64,000 bases of DNA, taken from NCBI RefSeq assembly GCF_050908845.1, contig NZ_CP194171.1, positions 2,666,001-2,730,000 on the forward strand. The letters run 5' to 3'. The notes beneath the pieces are model-generated. The model was not told the origin of the DNA and did not search any database. It saw only the letters and a list, made by a program, of their open reading frames with translations. Both the position numbers and the translations under genes were made by a program. The DNA comes from Marinobacterium_D sp050908845. Lineage in GTDB: Bacteria > Pseudomonadota > Gammaproteobacteria > Pseudomonadales > Balneatricaceae. Below, piece after piece: positions 27,328 through 35,023 of this stretch; position 1 is the first letter of the stretch, and the number at the start of each line of letters is the position of its first letter.

Positions 27328-28815
27328 TTAGGACTGAGCCCCTGATTTCTGGATAGAGGTGTCAGCCAATTCAGCTGCGTCATCTTCAGTGCTTTTCGAA
27401 GCAACGAGCTGGAACAGGGACAGGATCACAATATTGCTCAACAGACCCCATACGCCCGGATGCCAGCCAAGCGGAGAATCGATGGCAAACTGGAACACCA
27501 GGAACACAACACTACCCACGGCAGCGCCGGCCATCGCACTATTACGCTTGATGCTCGGGAAGAAGAGCGCGCCCAGTGTCATCGGCACCAACTGTGCGAT
27601 CAGACCAAAAGCACCCAGAAGCAGCAGCACCAGCGACGAGGGATTCAACAGAGCAACCACATAGGCAAGTACAGATATTCCGACAACGCTCCAGCGTGTG
27701 ACCTTAACCGCTGCCTGGTCGCTGCTGTTACGCATAAAGGTGGCGCCAAACACATCACGTACCAGCACCACACCCGCGGTATGGGCCAGGTTGGCACCGG
27801 TCGACATGGCTGCCGCCAATGCACCGGAGAGCATCAGGCCGATGATCCAGGGAGAGAATTCCGCAACATCCATAACCAGCTTCAGCAGCACGGTATCGGC
27901 ACGATCCAGCGGCGTATCGGCAAACACCAGGATGCCGGCGAAACCGATAAACATCAGCGGTACCAGCAGAGTGGCATACAGCGGATACATAGCGCTGACC
28001 CGACGCAGAGATTTGCCGCTGTCGGCGGTGTAGAGCTTGGTAAACATATGCGGCCAGGTCCAGCCACCGAAACAGCTGATCAGGATAGCGGTCGTAAAGA
28101 AGCCCCAGCCCATGCCATTGGCGCCCGGCATCGTCAGGTACTCCGGCGCCTGCTGCTGAATCTGGCTGAACATTTCGCCGACGCCGCCGTAGATGTTATT
28201 CGGAATGGCAACGCCCAGGAACCAGGCGATGGCAATCATCATCACACCCTGCACCAGGTTGGTCCAACCGATACCATTCAGACCGCTGCAGAAGACATAA
28301 ACAGTGGTCACAACCAGCGCAATCAGCGCACCAAGCCAGAACGGCACCAGGCCATCAGTAGCCGCTTCAAACAGCAGGCCTGCGCCCGCAATCTGAATAG
28401 TCAGGTAAGGCACTGATGCTGCCACACCGACTACACCCGCAAAAATACCCAAAGGCTTGCTGGAGTAGTGGTCTGAGAGCATATCGCCGTGGGTCAGGTA
28501 ACCGCGCTTGCTGCCAAGTTCACGGACGCGAGGACCCACCAGCCAGAGCATGATTGGAACTAGTGTCAGGTAGGCAAGAATGTAGAAGGCCGGCGCGCCG
28601 TTTTTATAGACCCAACCGGGAGCGCCAAGGAAGGCGAAGGCAGAAAAGATCTCGGCACCGAGAATAAAGAACAGAACTATAACGCCGACGTGACGTCCAC
28701 CGGCCGCATAGCTTTCGAGACTTGAGCCGTTCTGCGAACGGGCCCGCAGCCCAATCCAGAGCATGATTGCCATATACGCCAGGGTGATACCGGTGACGAT
28801 AACCGAATTACTCAT
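27328..28815 (-). CDS. Sodium:solute symporter family protein, module A
   Basis: This is an inner-membrane sodium-coupled transporter of about 495 residues with about 13 helices. I place the start at the ATG at 28815 (MSNSVIVTGITLAYMAIMLW), which follows GGAGGTAACCGCG and overlaps the stop of the DUF3311 gene by a few bases; the longer open frame to 28941 lies inside that gene. SSF features include GLRARSQNGSSLESYAAGGRH, GAEIFSAFAFLGAPGWVYKNG and MLSGALAAAMSTGANLAHTAG, the last being the sodium-site helix region. The short first subunit and M20 neighbour suggest import of the hydrolase's substrate. Confidence 0.9.
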   Translation of the reverse strand: MSNSVIVTGITLAYMAIMLWIGLRARSQNGSSLESYAAGGRHVGVIVLFFILGAEIFSAFAFLGAPGWVYKNGAPAFYILAYLTLVPIMLWLVGPRVRELGSKRGYLTHGDMLSDHYSSKPLGIFAGVVGVAASVPYLTIQIAGAGLLFEAATDGLVPFWLGALIALVVTTVYVFCSGLNGIGWTNLVQGVMMIAIAWFLGVAIPNNIYGGVGEMFSQIQQQAPEYLTMPGANGMGWGFFTTAILISCFGGWTWPHMFTKLYTADSGKSLRRVSAMYPLYATLLVPLMFIGFAGILVFADTPLDRADTVLLKLVMDVAEFSPWIIGLMLSGALAAAMSTGANLAHTAGVVLVRDVFGATFMRNSSDQAAVKVTRWSVVGISVLAYVVALLNPSSLVLLLLGAFGLIAQLVPMTLGALFFPSIKRNSAMAGAAVGSVVFLVFQFAIDSPLGWHPGVWGLLSNIVILSLFQLVASKSTEDDAAELADTSIQKSGAQS

Positions 28816-29020
28816 CGCGGTTACCTCCGTGACGCACGTTATAGGCGACAAAGGTGCCGGCAAACAGCAGACACATCCAGAGGATGTACCATGCCATGAA
28901 GAACGGAATTCCAAGTACGGTAGGTTCGATACGGTTTGCAATCAGCGCGCCCGGCCAGATCATTGCCAGGGTGCAAATTACGAAATGCAAACCAACCAAA
29001 GCATGGTAGGTCTTGCTCAT
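28808..29020 (-). CDS. DUF3311-type small membrane subunit, module A
   Basis: The protein is about 70 residues, with two membrane segments (LVGLHFVICTLAMIWPGALIAN and FFMAWYILWMCLLFAGTFVAY). Such small proteins are often encoded directly before SSF symporters and probably form part of them, much as small subunits do in other transporters. The ATG at 29020 follows AGGAG at eight bases. It overlaps the symporter gene by eight bases and contains that gene's ribosome site, so the two are translationally coupled. Confidence 0.8.
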   Translation of the reverse strand: MSKTYHALVGLHFVICTLAMIWPGALIANRIEPTVLGIPFFMAWYILWMCLLFAGTFVAYNVRHGGNRDE

Positions 29021-29283
29021 GGTTAAGCTCCTCATTCACGAACTGCGAAACTTGCTTATAGCGATGCAAGGCCGAGACAAAGCGCCGATCCCTGCAGTCC
29101 GCAGTGGATTATTTTTGTTGTTTTTGTCGATTTCGTTGGTTCGAGGGGAAACCGATTATTTTGTAATTACCTGTCCGGTCTTCTTTGAAACCGATTACTA
29201 AGTAATGCAATTCACTATGCAGTACCCTTGGCCATCATAGAAATATATAATAAGTATTCATTCCATATCATTCCGGTATTGCC
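29021..29283. promoter_or_regulatory. Divergent control region of module A, with LysR-box candidate
   Basis: This is the region between the DUF3311 gene and the LysR gene. The palindrome TTACTAAGTAA (29195-29205) lies 78 bases before the LysR start, preceded by ACCTGTCCGGTCTTCTTTGA and AAACCGA. The same elements occur in module B at the same distance from the LysR start, there with a second copy. A LysR-type operator here is inferred. Confidence 0.5.
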
Positions 29284-30171
29284 ATGGAATTTAGACAACT
29301 TCAGTACTTCATCGCAGTCGTCGAAGAGGGTTCGGTTACCGGCGCCAGTCGCCGGGTACATGTTGCCCAACCCGCGCTGACCCGGCAGATAAAGCTGCTG
29401 GAGGATTCGCTTGGAACGCAGCTATTCACTCGCCATGCCCAGGGGATGCAACTTACCATCACGGGGCGGGCGCTATATGAGGATGCCCAGGAGCTACTGG
29501 AGCGGCGTGAGCAGGTAATCGCCCGACTATCCGCCATCGGCAACGGCCGAAGCGGCAAGCTGAGCCTCGGGATCACGGTAACCCATCTCTGGGTCCCCCT
29601 GGTCGCGCAGCTGCTCGGCGAATACCGCGAGCGCTATGAAGGTGTGGCGTTTGAGGTGTTTCCCCTGCTTTCAGGGCCGCAGATGGAAAGATTGCAGCAG
29701 GCCAAACTCGATGCCGGCATCCTCTATCTGGGTGATGAAATACCCACCGGGATATCGACCAAGCTAATGCACGTTGATAGTTTGATACTGGCGGTGCCGG
29801 AAGCATCGCCGCTTGCAACAAAACCGCCAGCCCGACTTGCCGATCTATCCGGTGAGCCGTTCGTATGGGGCGTTCGCAGCGCTTCCCCAGGCTACTTCGA
29901 CCGCCTGTTGGGCCATTTTAGCCGCTACAATTTCACTCCACGTGTAACGCAGTACGGCGCCGATAATATCGTCGCGCTTAGCATGGTAGCCGCCGGATTA
30001 GGTATCGCCATCGTGCCGGCATCAGCCAACACAACGCTGATTCCAGGCGTTCGCTTCATACGCCTGGCAGAGCTGGACGAGTGTGAAATGCCACTGGGTT
30101 TGGCTTGGCGTACAGACAATGATTCACCGCCGCTCGCCAACCTTATTGCGCTGGTTGAAGAATCCGCTTGA
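29284..30171 (+). CDS. LysR-family regulator, module A
   Basis: At 295 residues it is typical for the family. The HTH is MEFRQLQYFIAVVEEGSVTGASRRVHVAQPALTRQIKLLEDSLGTQLFTR, of the CatR/CbbR/NAC-like type. The effector domain starts near residue 90. Divergent from the DUF3311-symporter-M20-porin genes, it is the obvious regulator of the module. Compared with the module B copy, residues 1-125 and the last 60 are almost unchanged, while residues about 130-225 carry most differences. A perfect palindrome (30217-30252) follows the stop. Confidence 0.9.
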   Translation: MEFRQLQYFIAVVEEGSVTGASRRVHVAQPALTRQIKLLEDSLGTQLFTRHAQGMQLTITGRALYEDAQELLERREQVIARLSAIGNGRSGKLSLGITVTHLWVPLVAQLLGEYRERYEGVAFEVFPLLSGPQMERLQQAKLDAGILYLGDEIPTGISTKLMHVDSLILAVPEASPLATKPPARLADLSGEPFVWGVRSASPGYFDRLLGHFSRYNFTPRVTQYGADNIVALSMVAAGLGIAIVPASANTTLIPGVRFIRLAELDECEMPLGLAWRTDNDSPPLANLIALVEESA

Positions 30172-30216
30172 GGCTCAGTCGGTGTATTAATATTGCCGGC
30201 CACTACAGATTTTTTA

Positions 30217-30252
30217 CCAGGGAAGCTATGAACCTGTTCATAGCTTCCCTGG
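30217..30252. repeat. Perfect 17-bp inverted repeat
   Basis: CCAGGGAAGCTATGAAC (30217-30233) and its exact reverse complement (30236-30252) flank two bases. It lies 45 bases after the LysR stop and next to the porin/M20 relic. No T-run follows on either strand in the right place, so it is not a standard terminator. The matching position in module B lacks it. Confidence 0.75.
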
Positions 30253-30261
30253 ACGAGCCCC

Positions 30262-30324
30262 TTACTCGTTAACAAACGCGTCGCCCAGCTCACTCCCCTG
30301 TTGGGTAATATGGAGCGACTTCAT
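30262..30324 (-). pseudogene. Relic of an M20 amidohydrolase 5' end
   Basis: Read on the minus strand from the ATG at 30324 it gives MKSLHITQQGSELGDAFVNE and then a stop. This lines up with the N-terminus of M20 copy 1 (MNSFTKAQQWSELDDSLVEA), about half the residues identical, with a clear DNA match. After 20 codons the similarity ends. It is joined to a porin 3' end in the same order and spacing as the intact M20 copy 1/porin junction at 24122-24180, so it is the remains of a duplicated junction. Confidence 0.75.
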
Positions 30325-30333
30325 AAAAATTCC

Positions 30334-30374
30334 TTAGAAGTTTATGTCGTAGTTAACGTAGATACGGTTCGCAT
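30334..30374 (-). pseudogene. Relic of an OprD-type porin 3' end
   Basis: Read on the minus strand it encodes ANRIYVNYDINF and a stop, one residue off the C-terminus of the module B porin (ANRIYVNYDIKF). The match breaks at 30374, six bases before the dctM stop. The intact equivalent begins at 33358 on the other side of the TRAP operon, so the operon is flanked by direct repeats of about 40 bp. Confidence 0.75.
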
Positions 30375-30380
30375 GAGGTA

Positions 30381-31679
30381 CTACCCGTAAACCAGATCCG
30401 GTAGCCAGGTAACAACGCCTGGGAAAAGCGTTAAGAGCGCTATACCCACGAGAAGTAGCAGCCAATAGGGAAGTGTTTCCTTCGCTGCTTCTGCAACAGA
30501 AACACGGTTGCCTGAAATAGTCGAAAGAATGAAAAGGTTAGGTCCCACCGGTGGCGTAATCATCCCTATCTCAATGAGGATCGTTACCATGACACCCAGC
30601 CAGATAGGGTCGAAACCCTGTCCGATTAGCATCGGTGCGATGAAAGGCACAGTCAGGAGTAACAGCGAGATTCCATCAAACAGACAACCCAATATAACAA
30701 AGGCTAAGACGATGAGGGCAAATATCGCGTAAGGTCCCAGACCACTTTGGCCGGCCATATCTATCAATTCACGTGGCATGCCCATAACGGCGACGGCATT
30801 TTTTAGAATAATGGCACCGACAACGACCAGACCGATCGCACCAAACTTGATCATGGTGCTCACTAACATAGGGCCAATATTTTTCCAGGTGAGCTCACCC
30901 GCAATGGAGCCAATGACGAGCGCAACCATAAAACCAACAGCCGCGGATTCGGTTGGTGTCGCCAGACCACTGTATAGTGGGCCGAGTACGCCAAGCATCA
31001 AAACAAGTAGTGGCCAGAGGTCCGACAGAGAACGAAAGGTTTCACTCCAGCAAGGTGGCTCGGTTTTATCAGGTACAATTGCGGGGGTTGTTATCGCTTT
31101 AAACACGATCAGTGACATAAAACCCAGGCCCAATAATATGCCTGGAATAATTCCCGCCAGGAACAGTCGGCCAATCGAGTTATCGGTCATCGCACCGAAA
31201 AGGATTAATGCCAGACTCGGTGGTATTAACAGCCCCAGCGTCCCAGACGCTGCCAGTGATCCAACGATTGTTCCAGGTTTATAGCCGCGACGCTCCAGCT
31301 CAGGATAAGCCGCAGCACCGACAGCAGCCGCCGTAGCAGAACTGGTGCCACTGACTGCACCAAACATCATGCAGACAACGACATTGGTGTGGAGTAGCTG
31401 TCCAGTGACGCGCTGAAAAAGCGGGCTCAGTGCGCCGTAGCTTTTCTTACTTAACCCACTGGCAAAGAAGAGATCACCCACTAATACAAACAGTACTACT
31501 GAACTGAACGTAATATTGTTGAAGGTGTTCCAGACGCCTTCAAATGCCAGTGACATGTTGCCACCGCCACCGACAAAGAATTCGTCAAGCACCAGTCCGG
31601 TCGCAGCCAGTGCCAGCCCCAGGGGTACACCACCCAGGGCTAAAATCCCCATGACTAAAATTATCAGGAGCCAAATCAT
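30381..31679 (-). CDS. TRAP transporter large permease (DctM type)
   Basis: This is the main membrane subunit of a tripartite ATP-independent periplasmic transporter, 432 residues and about 12 helices. Family features are GAVSGTSSATAAAVGAAAYPELERRGY and the following GSLAASGTLGLLIPPSLALILFG, with FDGISLLLLTVPFIAPML later. It overlaps dctQ by four bases (ATGA). Its stop lies six bases from the porin relic, so this end of the operon abuts the recombination scar. Confidence 0.95.
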   Translation of the reverse strand: MIWLLIILVMGILALGGVPLGLALAATGLVLDEFFVGGGGNMSLAFEGVWNTFNNITFSSVVLFVLVGDLFFASGLSKKSYGALSPLFQRVTGQLLHTNVVVCMMFGAVSGTSSATAAAVGAAAYPELERRGYKPGTIVGSLAASGTLGLLIPPSLALILFGAMTDNSIGRLFLAGIIPGILLGLGFMSLIVFKAITTPAIVPDKTEPPCWSETFRSLSDLWPLLVLMLGVLGPLYSGLATPTESAAVGFMVALVIGSIAGELTWKNIGPMLVSTMIKFGAIGLVVVGAIILKNAVAVMGMPRELIDMAGQSGLGPYAIFALIVLAFVILGCLFDGISLLLLTVPFIAPMLIGQGFDPIWLGVMVTILIEIGMITPPVGPNLFILSTISGNRVSVAEAAKETLPYWLLLLVGIALLTLFPGVVTWLPDLVYG

Positions 31680-32185
31680 TCTATACCCTCTCCATGTACA
31701 GCATTTGCGTTTTCCAGTGGGCCTGCCACCACGACCATCAGCATGGCTAAAGAGGTCGAAAAGATACTGAACAGTACCAGGGCTTTAAATGGGAAAACGG
31801 GAATCCCGGCCACGTCTGTTTTCTCGCCGAGTTCTAAGGCAAACATCACCTCTTCAATAGCAGTGACCGAAAAAATCATCAGGATTATGACGGCGGCAAT
31901 GCCTGCTATCACGCCCGTTATATTCGCGGTACTGCCGGTAAGCCGTTTGGTGACCAGATCTAGCTTGATGTTCAGACCCATGCGTGTCGCGTAGGGCAGA
32001 CTCAGGAAGGCTGATGACACAAACATCAGTGCCACCAACTCATCGCTGAAGTCCAAAGGAGAACCTACCACGTAACGCATTAGCGCTGAGAGAAACACTA
32101 ATATACCCATGCCGAAGGCGAGAAAGGCCCCCAGTGATACCTGTAAATAGAAGAGCCTATCCAGCCATTTTAATGCGGTTTTCAT
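31676..32185 (-). CDS. TRAP transporter small permease (DctQ type)
   Basis: This small membrane subunit of the TRAP transporter has 169 residues and four hydrophobic helices, as in the family. It carries the typical W-D-R-L start (ALKWLDRLFYLQ) and the loop RMGLNIKLDLVTKRL. AGGAG precedes the ATG. The dctP-Q-M order is standard. Confidence 0.93.
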   Translation of the reverse strand: MKTALKWLDRLFYLQVSLGAFLAFGMGILVFLSALMRYVVGSPLDFSDELVALMFVSSAFLSLPYATRMGLNIKLDLVTKRLTGSTANITGVIAGIAAVIILMIFSVTAIEEVMFALELGEKTDVAGIPVFPFKALVLFSIFSTSLAMLMVVVAGPLENANAVHGEGIE

Positions 32186-32208
32186 CGCAAGGTTCTCCTA
32201 ATCTGCAA

Positions 32209-33216
32209 TTAATAATTTTTTTCCAGGACGTAATCCACTATCTCCTCTGACTCAGGGCCGACCTCATGAGCCATTGTTTTCCAGTTTTCACGGAAGGCCT
32301 TGGTCAGTGTCGCCAGGTCTGCATCAGAAAAACCTTCAGTAATTTGGATTCCCTTTTCCGTACGGGCTCCACGAGCCACTGGTCGATTATTATTAAACTC
32401 CATCCCCTTTTCATGCGATTTCGCTTGCAGATTTTGGGCGGCTTCCAGAATAATTTTTTGCTGCTCTTCAGTTAGTTTTTTCCATGCCTTATCGCTGATA
32501 CCAAGGGCTGAAGGAGCGCCAATAAATGGGAGGAAGTAAGTCTCGTAAGGTGCAACTTCATGTATTCCCATCAGCGTAGAAACTTCGCCAAGATACACAG
32601 CGCAGTCGACTACGCCTGTCTGTAGCGACACATATAGTTCTTCCTGAGGAATCATCTGAGCGGATACACCAAGAGACTTGAAGGTTTCTAGCTGATGTTT
32701 AGTCCAGGTACGTAGTTTCTTGGTTTTAAGCTGTTCCAGCGAAGTTACCGGTTCTTTACAGAAGATTGAGTGATCAAAAACGAGTCCCTCCATCACCCCG
32801 ACAGGCTTCACGCGCCAGCGTTCCAGAGAGCGCTCATACCGATCCATATAAAGCGGATAGAATTCGGGTAGATGCGTTGCGTCGGTGATGCCGCCGTCCG
32901 CGAGCAACAAGGATAGCTCTTCAGCATCACGTGAATAATAAACGCCCACAATCATGCCTATATCAACGGTACCCTTTCTCATGTGTCGCAGCAGGTCTCT
33001 AACCTCAAAACCGAGACCTCCGGCGTAATAAGTCTGTACTTTTAACTCGCCATTGGAGAGCTCTGATACCTTATCGACAAACTCTTCCTCGACAAGCTTT
33101 GCTTCCGGGCGAGTGTCGATGATTGGAATGAAGGCTCGCAGGGTAGTTTCCGCGTGCGACGGAATTGAGCAGATGGCGGTTGCTGCAAACAGGCAAGACA
33201 AAATCGTTTTTTTCAT
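32209..33216 (-). CDS. TRAP transporter substrate-binding protein (DctP type)
   Basis: This periplasmic solute receptor has about 335 residues. I chose the ATG at 33216, which gives a clean signal peptide (MKKTILSCLFAATAICSIPSHA); the longer frame to 33261 adds an unlikely leader. DctP features include YYAGGLGFEVRDLLRHMRKGTVDIGMI and the hinge region with LKTKKLRTWTKHQLETFKSLGVSAQMIPQEELYVSLQTGVVD. The carboxylate-binding Arg is likely the R of KLRTW. The substrate is probably an organic acid; its place between the two modules suggests the product or precursor of the amide hydrolysis. Confidence 0.93.
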   Translation of the reverse strand: MKKTILSCLFAATAICSIPSHAETTLRAFIPIIDTRPEAKLVEEEFVDKVSELSNGELKVQTYYAGGLGFEVRDLLRHMRKGTVDIGMIVGVYYSRDAEELSLLLADGGITDATHLPEFYPLYMDRYERSLERWRVKPVGVMEGLVFDHSIFCKEPVTSLEQLKTKKLRTWTKHQLETFKSLGVSAQMIPQEELYVSLQTGVVDCAVYLGEVSTLMGIHEVAPYETYFLPFIGAPSALGISDKAWKKLTEEQQKIILEAAQNLQAKSHEKGMEFNNNRPVARGARTEKGIQITEGFSDADLATLTKAFRENWKTMAHEVGPESEEIVDYVLEKNY

Positions 33217-33358
33217 GGTTTTCTCTTCATTAAAATTTTCAAATTTGGTCGACTTCTGCACGCTAACGGCGTTAGATCCAAGACTTTTTAAATAGCGTGA
33301 AAGCTTTAACTAGATGCGTTTGCACCGTGTAAATAATCCTTCGGAAGCCCGATACCTT

Positions 33359-34705
33359 TTAGAATTTTATGTCGTAGTTAACGTAGATACGGTTCGCATC
33401 ATGCTTGGTGATGTTGTATCCGCTGAAGGTGCGGTTCACACCATCGGGGGTACCCTCGGTATCGTGGGTCACACTCAACCAGGCCACATTGAGGCCGTCG
33501 AGCTTGCCACTGAAGCGGTACTGCAGGACGCTCTGGGCTTCGTAGCGACGGAAACCGTCGAACCCAGCAGCACCATCGGAGTAGGCCAGGTGCATATCCC
33601 AGCGCATACCGGGCAGGCCCCAGCGCGCAAAATTAGTACCGGCCTTGAGTTTCCACATCGCCTCATCCTCGAGTGAGAAACCGTAGAACAGGTCTGTTGC
33701 CCTGAAGGTGGCACCGTAATCACGGCTGAACAGCGGACGGGTAAAGTCGGCACCAGTGGTCTTCGAGTGCTGCAGGCCGACGTAGTAACCATCGCGCGAG
33801 TATGTGATACCGGCTTCCCAGTAACGCGCGTCATGGTCGTCGGTTTCAGGCAGAAAGCCGTTTATACCGGCATATTCAAACAGATCGCCGTCATCCTGGT
33901 CTCGGGCGCCCACCACCTCAAATTTGAGGCTGCCTTCAGCCACCGGCATTTTGTACTCAGCTTTGACGGCCTGTCGTTTGAGGTAGTCATCTGCTATGGC
34001 TTCCGCCGCCGAGAGGCTGAGGCCATTGTCAAAGCTGTAACTGGCACCGTAAGTCCGCACCGAGTCGATTTTCTGGCCATAGAAGTTGGTCAGATCACGG
34101 CCCCAGTAGTCATCATCACGGGGGCTCTGCTTATCGATTTCGGTGTAGTAGAACTTCAGCGACCCGACATGAGCATCCAGGTCGTAACCTAGGGTGCTGG
34201 AGGGCAAGATGCGCGACTGGGAATCCTGCAAGAGCATGCGGTAGCGCTGTTTCTGACCCAAGCTCATGTTCAGACCCACTTTTTCGTCACCCAGCTTGGC
34301 TTTCAGGAAAGCCTGGGTGGTGCCGGCAAAGCTATCCGGATTGTTGGGGTCCGTGGGGTCGTACTTCAGGTTACTGGTGTTGCTGATGTTATCGCCGATA
34401 TACAGGTCGTCGGCCATACCGAAGCTGTAATCGAAACCGATAAAATCAAAAAGATAGCCAGAACTGTAATCAGCACGCAGTGCCTGGACCCATTCATCGC
34501 GGGCGCTGCCCGCATACCCGGTTTCCCCGGATTCTTTCCAGTAAAACTGGCTGTAGCGGAGTTTGAATGTACTGTCAGTGACCAAGCTGTCCACCACGGC
34601 ACCAGCTGAATCCTGCACGATACTACCTAATGGCGCGGCTGCCACCGTACCTGAAAAGATCAGCGGCAGTAATACAGGCAACGACGATCGTACTCGAAAC
34701 TTCAT
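33359..34705 (-). CDS. OprD-type outer-membrane porin, module B
   Basis: The protein has 448 residues, the same length as the module A porin (24136), with signal peptide MKFRVRSSLPVLLPLIFSGTVAAA and C-terminal NYDIKF. Most of the chain is identical to module A. Differences cluster near residues 155-165 (RYRMLLQDSQS in place of RHRFLLDDNET) and about 255-330, as expected for exposed loops that set substrate choice. Unlike module A, no M20 gene follows it; the TRAP operon does. Confidence 0.85.
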   Translation of the reverse strand: MKFRVRSSLPVLLPLIFSGTVAAAPLGSIVQDSAGAVVDSLVTDSTFKLRYSQFYWKESGETGYAGSARDEWVQALRADYSSGYLFDFIGFDYSFGMADDLYIGDNISNTSNLKYDPTDPNNPDSFAGTTQAFLKAKLGDEKVGLNMSLGQKQRYRMLLQDSQSRILPSSTLGYDLDAHVGSLKFYYTEIDKQSPRDDDYWGRDLTNFYGQKIDSVRTYGASYSFDNGLSLSAAEAIADDYLKRQAVKAEYKMPVAEGSLKFEVVGARDQDDGDLFEYAGINGFLPETDDHDARYWEAGITYSRDGYYVGLQHSKTTGADFTRPLFSRDYGATFRATDLFYGFSLEDEAMWKLKAGTNFARWGLPGMRWDMHLAYSDGAAGFDGFRRYEAQSVLQYRFSGKLDGLNVAWLSVTHDTEGTPDGVNRTFSGYNITKHDANRIYVNYDIKF

Positions 34706-35023
34706 GTTTAATTAACCTTCAACTTCAGTAATTAAATTAATGAGGGGCACTAAAGAACATCGATCCCGAATATATTTTTTTAAGTATTTCAATGTTTCGA
34801 GATTTAACTAACGTTCAGGCGCAGGCCAGCCGCAAACAAAAGTTCGGTCTATGTAAAAACATGCTTCTACATTTAATACGGGGTTATTACTGATGAAATA
34901 GAAGGCTGTTTAATACCGCCCTCTTTCCAGCTACCCGTATTTTATTCTGTTCGCAGTGGCCGCTACCCGACAGGTCTTGATTGAATTCGGCGCCCCAGGG
35001 CAGGCGCGCCGAACCCGACCCGT
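34706..35023. other. Porin leader region, module B
   Basis: These 318 bases have no gene and are colinear with 25483-25801. They contain the diverged operator at 34852-34871 (TGTAAAAACATGCTTCTACA) and a hairpin with one mismatch (TCGGCGCCCC / GGCGCGCCGA, 34987-35012) after the M20 stop. Confidence 0.5.
34852..34871. promoter_or_regulatory. Diverged candidate operator upstream of the module B porin
   Basis: TGTAAAAACATGCTTCTACA keeps the outer TGTA/TACA of the module A site but has lost part of the inner symmetry. If the site is real, the two porins may now respond differently. Confidence 0.35.

Noticed and set aside
30217..30252. Perfect inverted repeat as a normal terminator of the LysR A gene
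   Set aside because: The T-run lies on the 5' side in the plus direction, and an A-run follows on the minus strand, so it does not fit a Rho-independent terminator. Kept as a repeat.
30381..33216. TRAP operon as a transposon insertion
   Set aside because: No transposase, terminal inverted repeats or short target duplication were found. The flanking repeats are porin-gene sequence, pointing to homologous recombination.
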